A stretch of 64,000 nucleotides of DNA. Source: a bacterium. GTDB taxonomy: Bacteria > Bacillota > Bacilli > Lactobacillales > Streptococcaceae. Location of the stretch: positions 1 to 64,000 of the forward strand of contig CAJNBY010000008.1 of assembly GCA_905221125.1 (NCBI GenBank), in the 5' to 3' direction. Shown piece after piece: positions 8,348 to 18,439 of this stretch. A program made the translations under genes and the position numbers. Each line of letters opens with the position of its first letter. Within the stretch, counting starts at the first letter, position 1. A model generated the notes under the pieces. It had not been told where the DNA came from and made no database searches. It worked only from the letters and a program-made list of their open reading frames with translations.

Positions 8348-10066
8348 ATGTCTTACCAAGAAAATTACCAGAAATGGGTTGATTTTGCGGAGCTTCCTGA
8401 CTACCTTCGTCAAGATTTGGAAAATATGGACGAAAAAACAAAGGAAGATGCCTTCTATACAAATCTTGAATTTGGTACTGCAGGTATGCGTGGCTTGATT
8501 GGTGCTGGTACAAACCGCATCAACATCTACGTTGTTCGCCAAGCTACTGAAGGATTGGCTCGTTTGATTGAGTCAAAAGGTGGAAACGAAAAAGAACGTG
8601 GTGTCGCAATCGCCTACGATAGCCGTCACTTCTCACCAGAGTTTGCCTTTGAATCTGCAGCAGTTCTTGCTAAACACGGTATCAAATCTTATGTATTTGA
8701 AAGCCTTCGTCCAACTCCAGAACTCTCATTTGCAGTTCGTCACCTCAACTGTTTCGCAGGTATTATGGTCACAGCCAGCCACAACCCTGCTCCATTTAAC
8801 GGTTACAAGGTTTACGGTGAAGACGGTGGACAAATGCCTCCACACGATGCGGACGCGTTAACTACATATATCCGTGCTATCGAAAACCCATTTGCAGTTG
8901 AAATTGCTGATGTGGAAGCTGAAAAAGCTTCTGGCTTGATTGAAGTTATCGGCGAAGCTGTTGACGTAGAATACCTTAAAGAGGTTAAGGACGTAAACAT
9001 CAACCCAGCTTTAATTGAAGAATTCGGTAAAGACATGAAAATTGTCTACACACCACTTCATGGTACTGGTGAAATGTTGGCTCGTCGTGCTCTTGCCCAA
9101 GCAGGATTTGACTCTGTTCAAGTCGTTGAAGCGCAAGCTACTGCCGATCCTGACTTCTCAACTGTAAAATCTCCAAACCCAGAAAGCCAAGCAGCTTTTG
9201 CTCTTGCTGAAGAACTTGGTCGTCAAGTTGGTGCAGATGTTCTTGTCGCAACTGACCCTGATGCTGACCGTGTTGGTGTTGAAGTTCTTCAAAAAGATGG
9301 TAGCTACCTCAACCTTTCAGGTAACCAAATCGGTGCTATCATGGCTAAATATATCTTGGAAGCCCACAAAAACGCTGGAACTCTTCCTGAAAATGCAGCC
9401 CTCTGCAAATCTATCGTATCAACTGACTTGGTAACGAAGATTGCTGAAAGCTACGGCGCAACCATGTTCAACGTCTTGACTGGTTTCAAATTTATCGCTG
9501 AAAAAATCCAAGAATTCGAAGAAAAACACAACCACACTTACATGATGGGATTTGAAGAAAGCTTCGGTTACTTGATTAAACCATTCGTACGTGATAAAGA
9601 TGCTATCCAAGCCGTTCTAGTCGTTGCTGAACTTGCTGCCTACTACCGTTCACGTGGTTTGACCCTTGCTGACGGTATCGAAGAAATCTACAAAGAGTAC
9701 GGCTACTATGCTGAAAAAACAATCTCTGTGACTCTTTCTGGTGTAGATGGTGCTGAACAAATCAAAGCAATTATGGCTAAATTCCGTAACAATGCTCCAA
9801 AAGAATGGAACACAACAGCTATCACTGTCGTAGAAGACTTCAAGGCTCAAACTGCTACTGCTGCTGACGGAACTGTTACAAACTTGACAACTCCTCCAAG
9901 TGATGTTTTGAAATATACACTTGCTGACGGTTCATGGATTGCAGTTCGCCCTTCAGGTACAGAACCAAAAATCAAGTTCTACATTGCAGTTGTAGGTGAA
10001 ACCAACGAAGAATCACAAGCTAAAATCGCTAACATTGAAGCAGAAATCAATGCTTTTGTAAAATAA
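8348..10066 (+). CDS. pgm: Phosphoglucomutase / phosphomannomutase
   Basis: This 572-residue alpha-D-phosphohexomutase interconverts glucose 1-phosphate and glucose 6-phosphate, feeding UDP-glucose and hence capsule, teichoic acid and glycolipid synthesis. All four landmarks are present: the active-site serine loop TASHNP (Ser144), the metal loop DPDADR (residues 303-308), the sugar-binding GFEESFGY, and the phosphate-binding RPSGTEPKIKF near the C-terminus. AAAGGAG precedes the ATG. It is transcribed alone from its own promoter and ends at a strong hairpin. Codon use is that of a highly expressed housekeeping gene, unlike the rpn genes upstream. Confidence 0.95.
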   Translation: MSYQENYQKWVDFAELPDYLRQDLENMDEKTKEDAFYTNLEFGTAGMRGLIGAGTNRINIYVVRQATEGLARLIESKGGNEKERGVAIAYDSRHFSPEFAFESAAVLAKHGIKSYVFESLRPTPELSFAVRHLNCFAGIMVTASHNPAPFNGYKVYGEDGGQMPPHDADALTTYIRAIENPFAVEIADVEAEKASGLIEVIGEAVDVEYLKEVKDVNINPALIEEFGKDMKIVYTPLHGTGEMLARRALAQAGFDSVQVVEAQATADPDFSTVKSPNPESQAAFALAEELGRQVGADVLVATDPDADRVGVEVLQKDGSYLNLSGNQIGAIMAKYILEAHKNAGTLPENAALCKSIVSTDLVTKIAESYGATMFNVLTGFKFIAEKIQEFEEKHNHTYMMGFEESFGYLIKPFVRDKDAIQAVLVVAELAAYYRSRGLTLADGIEEIYKEYGYYAEKTISVTLSGVDGAEQIKAIMAKFRNNAPKEWNTTAITVVEDFKAQTATAADGTVTNLTTPPSDVLKYTLADGSWIAVRPSGTEPKIKFYIAVVGETNEESQAKIANIEAEINAFVK

Positions 10067-10074
10067 AGACCTAT

Positions 10075-10107
10075 AAAAGATGAGACAAACCAATCTCATC
10101 TTTTTTT
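10075..10107 (+). terminator. Terminator of pgm
   Basis: AAGATGAGA pairs with TCTCATCTT around an 8-base loop and is followed by a T-run ending at 10107. Confidence 0.85.
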
Positions 10108-10177
10108 CGTATCAAATCTAAGCAATTTTAGAAACTTTATGGCATACTAGACATATCAATGAAAGCGAGGTAATCTC

Positions 10178-10525
10178 ATGGAACAATTTTTAGATAATAT
10201 CAAAGACCTTGAAGTCACTACAGTTGCGCGTGCGCAAGAAGCTCTTGATAAAAAAGAAACTGCAACCTTCTTTATCGGTCGCAAAACTTGCCCTTACTGC
10301 CGTAAATTTGCAGGTACATTGGCTGGTGTCGTAGCTGAAACTAAAGCTCACATCTACTTCATCAACAGTGAAGAACCAAGCCAACTCAATGAGTTGCAAG
10401 CATTCCGCTCACGCTACGGAATCCCAACTGTACCAGGCTTTGTTCACATTGCAGATGGACAAATCAATGTCCGTTGCGACTCTTCAATGTCAGCACAAGA
10501 AATCAAAGAATTTGCAGGATTGTAA
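10178..10525 (+). CDS. bta: Thioredoxin-fold protein (bacteriocin transport accessory protein type)
   Basis: This small cytosolic-looking thioredoxin-like protein (115 residues) has a CPYC redox motif at Cys38-Cys41 in FIGRKTCPYCRKF and the cis-proline loop near IPTVPGF. There is no signal peptide. In streptococci this family is annotated Bta, bacteriocin transport accessory protein, and probably acts as a thiol-disulfide oxidoreductase; the bacteriocin link is by name only, since no bacteriocin genes are nearby. A GAGGT sequence precedes ATG 10178. It lies between two terminators and converges on vicX. Confidence 0.85.
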   Translation: MEQFLDNIKDLEVTTVARAQEALDKKETATFFIGRKTCPYCRKFAGTLAGVVAETKAHIYFINSEEPSQLNELQAFRSRYGIPTVPGFVHIADGQINVRCDSSMSAQEIKEFAGL

Positions 10526-10532
10526 AACATAT

Positions 10533-10558
10533 AAAAAGAAGGCGCTCGCCTTCTTTTT
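10533..10558. terminator. Bidirectional terminator between bta and vicX
   Basis: AAAAAGAAGGC, a GCTC loop and GCCTTCTTTTT form an 11-bp stem with T-runs on both strands. It serves the convergent bta and vicX transcripts. Confidence 0.85.
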
Positions 10559-11366
10559 ATATATCTGTCAATGGTGTTGCGGTATCTGGTGAGGTATCAT
10601 AAACCTTAAAGTCTACTCCGACTCCCAGATCAGCTTGCGCTAGCTGATTGACCATGGTCATATGAGCCAGCTCCTTGATATTGTTCTCCTTGGACAAGTG
10701 ACCTAGGTAGATTTTCTTAGTGCGATTTCCTAGCGTCCGAATCATGGCTTCGGCACCATCTTCGTTAGAAAGGTGACCGAGATCCGATAGGATTCGTTGT
10801 TTGAGTCGCCAAGCGTAAGAACCTGCTCGCAAAATCTCTACATCATGATTTGACTCGATGAGATAGCCATCCGCATTTTCGATAATTCCTGCCATACGGT
10901 CACTGACATAACCTGTATCTGTCAAAAGGACAAAACTTTTATCATCTTTCATAAAGCGATAGAACTGCGGTGCGACTGCATCATGGCTTACACCAAAACT
11001 CTCGATGTCAATATCTCCAAAAGTTTTAGTTTTGCCCATCTCAAAGATGTGCTTCTGCGAAGAATCCACCTTGCCAAGATATTTACTATTTTCCATAGCT
11101 TGCCAAGTTTTTTCATTGGCATAAAGATCCATACCATACTTGCGAGCCAAAACGCCCACTCCATGGATATGATCAGAATGCTCATGGGTAATCAAGATGG
11201 CGTCCAAGTCTTCTGGTTTGCGATTAATTTCAGCAAGTAGGCTAGTAATCTTTTTACCAGACAAGCCTGCATCCACTAAAAGCTTCTTTTTTGGTGTTTC
11301 CAGATAAAAGGAATTTCCACTGGAACCCGACGCTAAAATACTGTATTTAAAGCCTGTTTCACTCAT
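10557..11366 (-). CDS. vicX: VicX/WalJ metallo-beta-lactamase-fold hydrolase
   Basis: This 269-residue MBL-fold protein is the third gene of the Walk/Vic cell-wall two-component locus. The metal-binding motif THEHSDH (His61, His63, Asp65, His66) is intact, and further ligands are plausible in LLTDTGY and IESNHD. The family (YycJ/WalJ) is linked to cell-wall homeostasis and DNA-replication coordination; its substrate is unsettled, though MBL nucleases are the closest relatives. It starts 1 base after vicK ends, so translation is probably coupled. Its stop codon falls in the bidirectional terminator. Confidence 0.92.
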   Translation of the reverse strand: MSETGFKYSILASGSSGNSFYLETPKKKLLVDAGLSGKKITSLLAEINRKPEDLDAILITHEHSDHIHGVGVLARKYGMDLYANEKTWQAMENSKYLGKVDSSQKHIFEMGKTKTFGDIDIESFGVSHDAVAPQFYRFMKDDKSFVLLTDTGYVSDRMAGIIENADGYLIESNHDVEILRAGSYAWRLKQRILSDLGHLSNEDGAEAMIRTLGNRTKKIYLGHLSKENNIKELAHMTMVNQLAQADLGVGVDFKVYDTSPDTATPLTDI

Positions 11367-11367
11367 T

Positions 11368-12717
11368 CTAGTCTTCTACTTCATCCTCCCATACTTCTTC
11401 TTTCACTGCATCCTTATCATAAGGGAGCACAATGGTAAAGGTTGAACCCTTACCGTATTCACTCTTGGCCCAAATAAAACCATTATGCTGTTTGATAATT
11501 TCTTTGGCAATAGACAGTCCCAGACCTGTCCCACCCTGGGCACGACTTCTAGCACGATCCACACGATAAAAACGGTCAAAGATGCGTGGTAAATCCTGCT
11601 TAGGAATACCCAAACCTTGGTCTGAGATGGATAAAATCATCTGATCATCCGTTGTTTTCATGGTCACTGTAATTTTCCCACCATCTGGTGAATACTTGAT
11701 GGCATTGTTAAGAATATTATCAATCACCTGTGTCATCTTATCTGTATCAATTTCAATCCAGACAGAGGTAATTGGGTAATCTCTCACCAGTTCGTATTTC
11801 TTCTCTTCATCCTGCCCTCTTATCTGATCAAAACGGTTGAGGATAAAAGTAATAAAGGCAGTGAAGTTAATCAGTTCCACATCTAGATGACTGGTCGCAT
11901 TGTCAATCCGAGAGAGGTGAAGGAGGTCAGTTACCATGCGCATCATACGATTGGTTTCGTCTAGAGATACCTTAATAAAGTCTGGTGCTACGGTTTCACA
12001 CAAAGCTCCCTCATCCAAGGCTTCAAGATAAGATTTAACACTGGTTAAGGGTGTCCGTAACTCATGGCTAACATTGGAAACAAAGAGTCTCCGCTCGCGT
12101 TCTTCCTTCTCCTGCTCCGTCGTATCATGCAAAACAGCAACCAGACCCGAAATAAAGCCAGACTCTCGACGAATCAAGGCAAAGCGAACACGAAGGCTTA
12201 GATACTCACCATTAGCATCCTGGGAATCAATGATGAGCTCAGGAATTTGGGTGATCAAATCACGAAGTTCATACTCATCTTCAATCTTAAGCAATTCTAG
12301 AATACTTTTGTTGAGAACATCTTCTTTCTGAACACCTAACTGTTTCTTAGCCATGTCATTAATCATGGTAATCTTCCCACGACGATTGGTCGCAAGGACT
12401 CCATCCGTCATGTAAGAGAGGATACTGTGTAATCGTTTACTCTCTTGTTCCAGATTTTCTTGAGTCAACCGAATTACTTCTGATAAATCATTAAGATTAT
12501 TGGTAATATTAGTGATTTCAGAGCTTCCCTGCATGTCCAAAACCTGAGAATAATCTCCTGCAATCAGGTCTTTTACCTTTTGATTGATTTGCTTCAATCG
12601 AATATTATCCCGACGATTTTCTAGTAAAAGCAAGGTCACGACTAAAATAAAGCCAAGTAGAATGAGGATAAAGATAAAATCACTGGTTAAAACTGTGTCT
12701 TTAATTAGTTTAATCAT
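11368..12717 (-). CDS. vicK: Sensor histidine kinase VicK (WalK)
   Basis: This 449-residue kinase phosphorylates VicR and controls peptidoglycan hydrolase genes. As in other streptococci it has one N-terminal membrane segment (about residues 13-32) and no large extracellular loop, unlike Bacillus WalK. A HAMP-like region (about 35-90), a PAS domain (about 95-200), the phospho-acceptor motif VSHELRTP with His218, and an HATPase domain with [15 protein letters not shown] and GTGLGLSI follow. It overlaps the end of vicR by 8 bases. The absence of an ectodomain suggests that sensing is intramembrane or cytoplasmic through PAS. Confidence 0.95.
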   Translation of the reverse strand: MIKLIKDTVLTSDFIFILILLGFILVVTLLLLENRRDNIRLKQINQKVKDLIAGDYSQVLDMQGSSEITNITNNLNDLSEVIRLTQENLEQESKRLHSILSYMTDGVLATNRRGKITMINDMAKKQLGVQKEDVLNKSILELLKIEDEYELRDLITQIPELIIDSQDANGEYLSLRVRFALIRRESGFISGLVAVLHDTTEQEKEERERRLFVSNVSHELRTPLTSVKSYLEALDEGALCETVAPDFIKVSLDETNRMMRMVTDLLHLSRIDNATSHLDVELINFTAFITFILNRFDQIRGQDEEKKYELVRDYPITSVWIEIDTDKMTQVIDNILNNAIKYSPDGGKITVTMKTTDDQMILSISDQGLGIPKQDLPRIFDRFYRVDRARSRAQGGTGLGLSIAKEIIKQHNGFIWAKSEYGKGSTFTIVLPYDKDAVKEEVWEDEVED

Positions 12718-13417
12718 TATTTCTCATATAATAACCAACACCGCGACGTGTTAGAATATACTCCGGACGACTTGGTGTGTCTTCAATCTTCTCACGCAAA
12801 CGTCTGATAGTTACATCAACTGTTCGAACATCTCCGAAATAATCATAACCCCAGACTGTTTCAAGCAAGTGTTCACGCGTAATTACTTGACCGATATGAG
12901 AAGCCAAGTGATACAAAAGCTCAAATTCACGGTGAGTTAAGTCTAGTTCTTCACCATATTTTTTAGCCACGTAGGCATCTGGCACAATCTCCAAGTCCCC
13001 AATTTGCAAGGGTTGAGTTTTATTTTCATCTGATTCTTGATTATCTACAGAAGCCAAGTCCGTACGACGAAGAAGAGCTTTGACACGCGCCTGCAACTCA
13101 CGATTTGAGAAGGGTTTGGTTACATAGTCATCCGCACCAAGCTCTAAACCGATAACCTTATCAAATTCGCTGTCTTTCGCTGAAAGCATGATAATAGGTA
13201 CACTACTGGTCTTGCGAATAGTCTTAGCAACTTCTAAACCATCAATTTCTGGAAGCATCAAATCCAGAATAATAATATCTGGCTGCTCTGCTTCAAATTG
13301 CTCTAGCGCTTCACGACCATTAAAAGCAGTTACAACCTCGTAACCTTCCTTGGTCATATTAAACTTGATAATATCCGAGATTGGTTTTTCATCATCTACA
13401 ATTAATATTTTTTTCAT
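12710..13417 (-). CDS. vicR: Response regulator VicR (WalR)
   Basis: This 235-residue OmpR-family regulator has a receiver domain (ILIVDDE, phospho-acceptor Asp52 in ILDLMLP, conserved Lys in VTKPF) and a winged-helix DNA-binding domain ending in RRGVGYYM. VicR is essential in pneumococcus mainly because it activates the hydrolase gene pcsB. I start at ATG 13417 ([10 protein letters not shown]), preceded by AAAGGTG; an upstream in-frame start at 13459 lies before the -10 element and would add 14 unrelated residues. It is the first gene of vicR-vicK-vicX. Confidence 0.95.
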   Translation of the reverse strand: MKKILIVDDEKPISDIIKFNMTKEGYEVVTAFNGREALEQFEAEQPDIIILDLMLPEIDGLEVAKTIRKTSSVPIIMLSAKDSEFDKVIGLELGADDYVTKPFSNRELQARVKALLRRTDLASVDNQESDENKTQPLQIGDLEIVPDAYVAKKYGEELDLTHREFELLYHLASHIGQVITREHLLETVWGYDYFGDVRTVDVTIRRLREKIEDTPSRPEYILTRRGVGYYMRNND

Positions 13418-13438
13418 ATGTTCACCTTTTTCTCTGCT

Positions 13439-13447
13439 ATTATACCA
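13439..13447 (-). promoter_or_regulatory. Extended -10 promoter of vicRKX
   Basis: On the minus strand TGG TATAAT (13447-13439) forms an extended -10 about 22 bases before the vicR start. No clear -35 is seen, which is acceptable with an extended -10. Confidence 0.6.
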
Positions 13448-13472
13448 AAAAAATAACAAGAAGACACAATAG

Positions 13473-14648
13473 CTAGTCTTTGCTCCTGTCTAACTTGGCT
13501 TGTGCATAAGCCTGCCAGATTTTTTGTTGGGGTTTGGCAAGTGGGTAATTCTTAAACTCTTCTGGTGAAAGCCAGCGAACTTCCCTATCTGAAAAATCAT
13601 GGAAATCAGTCACCTGACCTGCTACAATTTGAACATGCCATTTACGATGGCTAAAGACATGCTTGACAGTCTCAAAATAAACATCAAGCCAATCAACATC
13701 TAAGTCATAGTCCTGCTGGAAACTCTCTTCTGGGCTGGGGCCAAAATTCACACTTTCTTCTGCAACCTGATGGAAGAGGTCAAACTGCTCTTCTTGCGAA
13801 AAGTCATCTACTTCTATCAAGGGAAAATGCCAAAATCCTGCCAACAACTTTTCACTTTCATTTTTTTCAAGTAAAAATTGTCCCTGAGCATTTTTCACAA
13901 CTAGTGCTTTTAGATAAATGGGAACTGGCTTTTTCTTTGGAGCCTTAATTGGATAACGGTCCATGCTTCCATTCTGATATGCCGCACTAAAGTCCTTCAC
14001 TGGACTCTCTTCTGGCCTAGGATTTACAGGAGCCTCAATATCTGAGCCTAAGTCCATCAAAGCTTGATTAAAGTCACCCGGACGATCTGGATCAATCAAA
14101 ATTTCCATCATTGCCTGAAAAATTTTGCGATTACTTGGAATGCCAATATCGTGGTTAACTTCAAACAAGCGTGCCAAAACCCGCATAACATTACCATCTA
14201 CAGCCGGCTCAGGCAAGTTAAAAGCAATACTTGAAATGGCTCCTGCAGTGTAAGGACCAATTCCTTTCAAACTGGAAATTCCTTCATAGGTGTTTGGAAA
14301 TTGACCACCAAAATCAGTCATAATCTGCTGGGCTGCAGCCTGCATATTACGAACTCGAGAATAATAACCCAAACCTTCCCAAGCCTTCAACAAACGCTCT
14401 TCAGGCGCAGTTGCCAAACTTTCCACTGTAGGAAACCAGTCCAAGAATCGTTCATAATATGGAATAACCGTATCCACCCTGGTCTGCTGGAGCATGATTT
14501 CAGACACCCAGATATGATATGGATTTTTACTTCTACGCCAGGGTAAATCTCTTTTGTTTTCATCATACCAAGCGAGAAGTTTCTCACGGAAAGAAATGAT
14601 CTTCTCCTCCGGCCACATGACGATACCGTATTCTTTCAAATCAAACAT
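13473..14648 (-). CDS. mutY: Adenine glycosylase MutY lacking the iron-sulfur cluster
   Basis: This 391-residue glycosylase removes adenine mispaired with 8-oxoguanine. The helix-hairpin-helix ([12 protein letters not shown]), catalytic Glu50 ([13 protein letters not shown]) and Asp151 ([10 protein letters not shown]) are present, and the C-terminal NUDIX-like 8-oxoG recognition domain follows from about residue 245. The four cysteines that normally bind a 4Fe-4S cluster after the glycosylase core are absent: the segment at 204-221 reads [18 protein letters not shown]. Cluster-less MutY is known in Lactobacillales, so this is not a damaged gene. The start at ATG 14648 has no good Shine-Dalgarno; see the promoter entry for a leaderless possibility. 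A second ATG at 14618 is an alternative. Confidence 0.93.
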   Translation of the reverse strand: MFDLKEYGIVMWPEEKIISFREKLLAWYDENKRDLPWRRSKNPYHIWVSEIMLQQTRVDTVIPYYERFLDWFPTVESLATAPEERLLKAWEGLGYYSRVRNMQAAAQQIMTDFGGQFPNTYEGISSLKGIGPYTAGAISSIAFNLPEPAVDGNVMRVLARLFEVNHDIGIPSNRKIFQAMMEILIDPDRPGDFNQALMDLGSDIEAPVNPRPEESPVKDFSAAYQNGSMDRYPIKAPKKKPVPIYLKALVVKNAQGQFLLEKNESEKLLAGFWHFPLIEVDDFSQEEQFDLFHQVAEESVNFGPSPEESFQQDYDLDVDWLDVYFETVKHVFSHRKWHVQIVAGQVTDFHDFSDREVRWLSPEEFKNYPLAKPQQKIWQAYAQAKLDRSKD

Positions 14649-14654
14649 ATCTCT

Positions 14655-14683
14655 AGTATAACACAGAAGATTCTAACTGTCCT
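14655..14683 (-). promoter_or_regulatory. Promoter of mutY, predicting a leaderless mRNA
   Basis: On the minus strand AGGACA (14683-14678), a 17-base spacer ending in TGT, and TATACT (14660-14655) form an extended -10 promoter. A start 7 nt downstream of the -10 falls on base 14648, the A of the mutY ATG. Confidence 0.5.
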
Positions 14684-14696
14684 TTTCCTAGTATTA

Positions 14697-14893
14697 ATAC
14701 TCTTCGAAAATCTCTTCAAACCACGTCAACGTCGCCTTGCCGTAGATATGGTTACTGACTTCGTCAGTTCTATCCACAACCTCAAAACAGTGTTTTGAGC
14801 TGACTTCGTCAGTCTTATCTACAACCTCAAAGCAGTGCTTTGAGCAGCCTGTGGCTAGTTTCCTAGTTTGCTCTTTGATTTTCATTGAGTATA
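14697..14893. repeat. BOX element
   Basis: This is a dispersed repeat typical of S. pneumoniae and close relatives. Bases 14697-14750 carry the complement of boxA (AACGTCGCCTTGCCGTAG), the middle has one full and one partial boxB unit (CTGACTTCGTCAG, CAAAACAGTGTTTTG stem-loops), and 14835-14893 is boxC ending TTTTCATTGAGTATA. It lies between mutY and pta, in the opposite orientation to the BOX at 56898-57140. Confidence 0.92.
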
Positions 14894-14919
14894 AAAAGCC
14901 TCTTTCCAAGGGAAAGAGG
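14892..14919 (-). terminator. Terminator of the pta operon
   Basis: On the minus strand CCTCTTTCC pairs with GGAAAGAGG around a 3-base loop, followed by CTTTTTAT. It overlaps the outer edge of the BOX element. Confidence 0.85.
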
Positions 14920-14927
14920 ACTAAATC

Positions 14928-15902
14928 TTATTGATGAACTGCTTGAGCTGCTGTGATAAGGGTCAACTTATACACATCATCCGCATTACATCCACGAGAA
15001 AGGTCGTTAACTGGTTTGTTCAAACCTTGTAAAACAGGTCCTACAGCCGCAAAACCACCAAGGCGTTCGGCCATCTTGTAACCAATATTTCCTGCCTCGA
15101 TACCTGGGAAGATAAAGACATTTGCTTGACCAGCTACTGTACTTCCAGGAGCTTTCAAAGCTGCAGTTTCTGGAACAAAGGCCGCATCAAATTGCAACTC
15201 ACCATCGATTTCAAGGTCAGGACGCAAGTCGTGAGCGATTTTAGTTGCTTCTACTACCTTATCAACGCTTTCACCAAACCCTGAACCTTTAGTAGAATAG
15301 CTTAGCATAGCAATTTTAGGCTCGATCCCAAACATCTTAGCTGTGATTGCTGAGTTGATGGCAATTTCAGCCAAGGCTTCTGCATCAGGATTGATGTTGA
15401 TAGCACAGTCTCCAAATAGGTAACGTTCCGTACCACGAACCATGAGGAAGGCACCTGAAGTACGCGTTACATTTGGACGAGTTTTGATAATTTGAAGGGC
15501 TGGGCGAACTGTTGAAGCTGTTGAGTGAATTGCTCCAGACACCATTCCATCAACCAAGCCCAAGTATACCAACATAACACCAAAGTAGTTGACATCTTCA
15601 ACCAAAACCTTGCGTGCATCTTCTTCAGACATTTTGCCCTTACGACGCTCCACCAAGGCAGCAACCATTTCTTCAAATTGAGGATAGTGTTGAGGGTCGA
15701 TGACCTCATAACCATCCATGATCCCTTCAATTTCAAGATAAATTTTAATTTTTTCAGGATTTCCAAGCAAAACAGGAATCACTTCTGTTTCTTTTACCAA
15801 GCGTTTAGTCGCTTGAAGAATACGTGGCTCTTCCCCTTCAGGGAGAACGATACGAGCATTTTTACCAACCAGGTTGGCTTTGAGACTTTCAAAAACTTCC
15901 AT
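14928..15902 (-). CDS. pta: Phosphate acetyltransferase
   Basis: This 324-residue enzyme converts acetyl-CoA and phosphate to acetyl phosphate and CoA, supplying the acetate kinase step that yields ATP and linking pyruvate metabolism to the acetyl-phosphate pool. The length and the motifs LPEGEEPR, GMVSGAIHST, YSTKGSGFGESVDKV and the C-terminal NDLSRGCNADDVY are those of the short Pta class. AAAGGAG precedes the ATG. It follows rluD by about 40 bases in the same direction and ends at a strong hairpin, so it is probably the last gene of relQ-nadK-rluD-pta, perhaps with an extra promoter in the gap (a TATAAT-like box is present). Confidence 0.95.
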   Translation of the reverse strand: MEVFESLKANLVGKNARIVLPEGEEPRILQATKRLVKETEVIPVLLGNPEKIKIYLEIEGIMDGYEVIDPQHYPQFEEMVAALVERRKGKMSEEDARKVLVEDVNYFGVMLVYLGLVDGMVSGAIHSTASTVRPALQIIKTRPNVTRTSGAFLMVRGTERYLFGDCAININPDAEALAEIAINSAITAKMFGIEPKIAMLSYSTKGSGFGESVDKVVEATKIAHDLRPDLEIDGELQFDAAFVPETAALKAPGSTVAGQANVFIFPGIEAGNIGYKMAERLGGFAAVGPVLQGLNKPVNDLSRGCNADDVYKLTLITAAQAVHQ

Positions 15903-15945
15903 GAGTTTTCTCCTTTAAGATAATAATTATACTCTGAATCAGTTT

Positions 15946-16842
15946 TTATAGAGTATTAGTTGATAACCGGGTAATAAGGTTACTGAAATCATCCGGCAAG
16001 GGGCTTTCTAACTGCAAGTCTTGCTCTAAAAATGGATGATAGAATGATAGGTAATGGCAATGCAGGGCCTGACGTTGAATGCCGTCGTCCAGACTACCAC
16101 CATACAAATCATCTCCCAACAAAGGAAAACCAATATGAGAAAAATGGACTCGGATTTGGTGAGTACGTCCAGTGTGCAGGCGAATGTCTACCAAGTGAAT
16201 ATTTCCATAGGAAGCGACAATCTTGTAGGAAGTATGGGCATACTTTCCACCTTTTGCCACTCGTCTGGTAATAATGGAGTCTTCATCACGCGCAATCGGA
16301 GCAATAATTTCTCCTTCAGGCTCTAAATATCCATCTCCTTTAACCAAAGCAAAATAGCGTTTCTCGATAGATTTCTTCTGCAACTGCTTGTCTAATCGTG
16401 CATGGGCATAGCCGTGTTTGGCAAAAAGCATCAAGCCAGAAGTGTCCCTATCTAGTCTGGTCACAATGTGAACCTGCTGATTTTCATAGTCTTGCCTGAC
16501 GTAGTAACCCTTGATAAAATTGGCAATGGTATTGGAGTGATTGACACTAGGAATAGAAGCCACTCCATAGGGTTTATTCAAGACTAGAAAATGGTCATCC
16601 TCATAGAGAATATCCAATGGACGCTCGATAGCTTCCAGAGTTTCAAAGCCTTCCTCAGCGGGAATGTCAATGGTAACGCGGTCCCCAATATCCAATAGAT
16701 ACGTTGCATTTTGCGGTTGATCATTGACCCGAATTGCACCACCTCGAAACTTAATCTTGGCCAAAAGTCCTTTAGAAACCTCGTGCTTTTTCAAAAAGGT
16801 CTTGACCTTGACATGCTCATCTGCGATAAATTCAAACCTCAT
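15946..16842 (-). CDS. RluA/RluD family 23S rRNA pseudouridine synthase
   Basis: This 298-residue pseudouridine synthase has an N-terminal S4-like RNA-binding region ([16 protein letters not shown]) and the catalytic motif [17 protein letters not shown] with the conserved Asp, then [20 protein letters not shown]. The family modifies uridines in 23S rRNA; the exact target cannot be read from sequence. Its start overlaps the end of nadK by 4 bases (ATGA type), implying translational coupling. Its position after relQ and nadK matches the yjbM-yjbN-yjbO order in Bacillus subtilis. Confidence 0.9.
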   Translation of the reverse strand: MRFEFIADEHVKVKTFLKKHEVSKGLLAKIKFRGGAIRVNDQPQNATYLLDIGDRVTIDIPAEEGFETLEAIERPLDILYEDDHFLVLNKPYGVASIPSVNHSNTIANFIKGYYVRQDYENQQVHIVTRLDRDTSGLMLFAKHGYAHARLDKQLQKKSIEKRYFALVKGDGYLEPEGEIIAPIARDEDSIITRRVAKGGKYAHTSYKIVASYGNIHLVDIRLHTGRTHQIRVHFSHIGFPLLGDDLYGGSLDDGIQRQALHCHYLSFYHPFLEQDLQLESPLPDDFSNLITRLSTNTL

Positions 16843-17669
16843 TCGTCCACCTCGCCGATAAAGGCATCCTTAACGCGGTTCCAGAAACTGGTGTGGCTAG
16901 GAGTCGCGACAAAGTGAATCTTATGATGATCAATTTGATACTCGATTCGCTCGATATTGCGGAAAGAATACACACTATTATCCACCGAAATGGTATGGTA
17001 ATCGTTTCTCGTTGGAATGAGTTCAATCTTATCCTTTTTAGGGACGATAATGGACGAACCCAGCGTTCGATAGACACGATTATTGAGGCTGGCAATTTCC
17101 GTCAACTGAAGAGCTTCAATGGTAGGGTGTAAAACAGCTCCACCGAGCGACTTGTTATAGGCTGTGCTACCAGTAGGGGTTGAAACTGTTAAGCCATCTC
17201 CGCGAAAACGTTCAAAGGGAACACCATTGATGACAATATCTGCTACCATGGTTCGATCAGACCTGCGGATGCTGGCTTCATTAAGGGCACGAAAAATCTT
17301 GACCTCTCCATTTCCAAGAAAAACCTTCACATTCAAAACAGGATAAGAAACCCTTGCTCCAGTATCTAGCTGCAAATTAGTCACTAGCTTATCCAACTCA
17401 AAATCACGATAGTCCGTATAGAAACCCAAATGTCCCGTATGAACACCGATAAAGCGCACCTTATCAAGCTGGTCTTCGTACTTATGAAAGGCCGACAAGA
17501 GCATGCCATCCCCACCAATGGAAATGACAATGTCCGGATTGGTATCATTGAGTATAAACTGATTTCTCTTCAAACGATCTCGCAATTCATACAAAACCCT
17601 TTGACTCTGCGGTTTTCTATTAGCTATCAGATCAATTCGTTTACCTGTATTCTTCATCTGTATCGTCAC
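16839..17669 (-). CDS. nadK: NAD kinase
   Basis: This ATP-dependent NAD kinase makes NADP. The family signature [11 protein letters not shown], the NAD-binding [14 protein letters not shown] and the Asp-rich region around VSIGGDG are present. Start choice: a GTG at 17669 (giving [11 protein letters not shown], 276 residues) has AGGA 4 bases upstream, while the ATG at 17657 (MKNTGKR, 272 residues, the usual annotation in relatives) has the same AGGA 16 bases away. The ribosome-binding site favours the GTG. The gene overlaps the end of relQ and the start of rluD, so relQ-nadK-rluD is tightly coupled. Confidence 0.92.
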   Translation of the reverse strand: MTIQMKNTGKRIDLIANRKPQSQRVLYELRDRLKRNQFILNDTNPDIVISIGGDGMLLSAFHKYEDQLDKVRFIGVHTGHLGFYTDYRDFELDKLVTNLQLDTGARVSYPVLNVKVFLGNGEVKIFRALNEASIRRSDRTMVADIVINGVPFERFRGDGLTVSTPTGSTAYNKSLGGAVLHPTIEALQLTEIASLNNRVYRTLGSSIIVPKKDKIELIPTRNDYHTISVDNSVYSFRNIERIEYQIDHHKIHFVATPSHTSFWNRVKDAFIGEVDE

Positions 17670-18312
17670 TATTTCCTACACCGTCATTTAATTTTCTACT
17701 CAAAGGATCAAAAAGGGCCTGGGCTTCCTGGATATCATCACGAATTTTACCCATTTCTTCATCCAACTGATGAGCAATCTTGGCTGTAATTTCCAGTCGC
17801 TTCTTTATCTCCTCTGGGAAATCCCCTTGGTACTTGTAGTTAAGAGAATGTTCTATCGTTGCCCAGAAATTCATGGCCAAGGTACGTATTTGAATTTCCG
17901 CCAAAATGGTCTTAGCACCATTGATAGTATCAACCGTATATTCTACTACCACGTGATAGGAACGGTAGCCTGATGCTTTTCGATGAGTAATGTAATCTCG
18001 CTCCTGTATGATCCGCATATCCTGACGCTTGCGCAAAATCTCCACCACTTCTCGGACATCATCTACAAACTGGACCATCACACGCAAGCCAGCAATATCT
18101 TGCAAATCGTGTTCCAAGGTTGCATAAGTAATGCCGCGACGGGCCATTTTTTCTTTTATACTCTCAATTGGCTTGACCCGACCAGTCACAAACTCAATCG
18201 GAGAATGCTTATTTTGCTTACGATATTGCTTACGAATACCACGAAGTTTAATCTTTAACTCACCAACAGCTTGAATGTAAGGATCTAGAAATTCTTCCCA
18301 TTCTAAGGTCAT
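17641..18312 (-). CDS. relQ: Small alarmone synthetase RelQ ((p)ppGpp synthetase)
   Basis: This 223-residue single-domain (p)ppGpp synthetase transfers pyrophosphate from ATP to GDP or GTP. Synthetase motifs are visible: [36 protein letters not shown] and [21 protein letters not shown]; there is no HD hydrolase domain and no TGS domain, which separates it from RelA/SpoT. It is first in relQ-nadK-rluD-pta and divergent from the CYTH gene. The linkage suggests co-control of alarmone, NADP and acetyl-phosphate supply. Confidence 0.93.
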   Translation of the reverse strand: MTLEWEEFLDPYIQAVGELKIKLRGIRKQYRKQNKHSPIEFVTGRVKPIESIKEKMARRGITYATLEHDLQDIAGLRVMVQFVDDVREVVEILRKRQDMRIIQERDYITHRKASGYRSYHVVVEYTVDTINGAKTILAEIQIRTLAMNFWATIEHSLNYKYQGDFPEEIKKRLEITAKIAHQLDEEMGKIRDDIQEAQALFDPLSRKLNDGVGNSDDTDEEYR

Positions 18313-18439
18313 ATATTCTCCCTTGTTCTCATATTATCCTTCAAAAATATCTTTGATTTTTTCTCCAGATTTATATACAATAAATACAAAGCTATTATAT
18401 CATAAATCCGCTTTCAACGATAAAGAAAAGGTAAGAAAA

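Noticed and set aside
13418-13459. Longer vicR starting at 13459
   Set aside because: The extra 14 codons lie across the -10 element and are absent from the conserved receiver-domain start.
14697-14893. Small protein with repeated KHCFEVVDKTDEVS-like residues (also at 56906-57109)
   Set aside because: These frames are translations of the boxB units of BOX elements, not genes.
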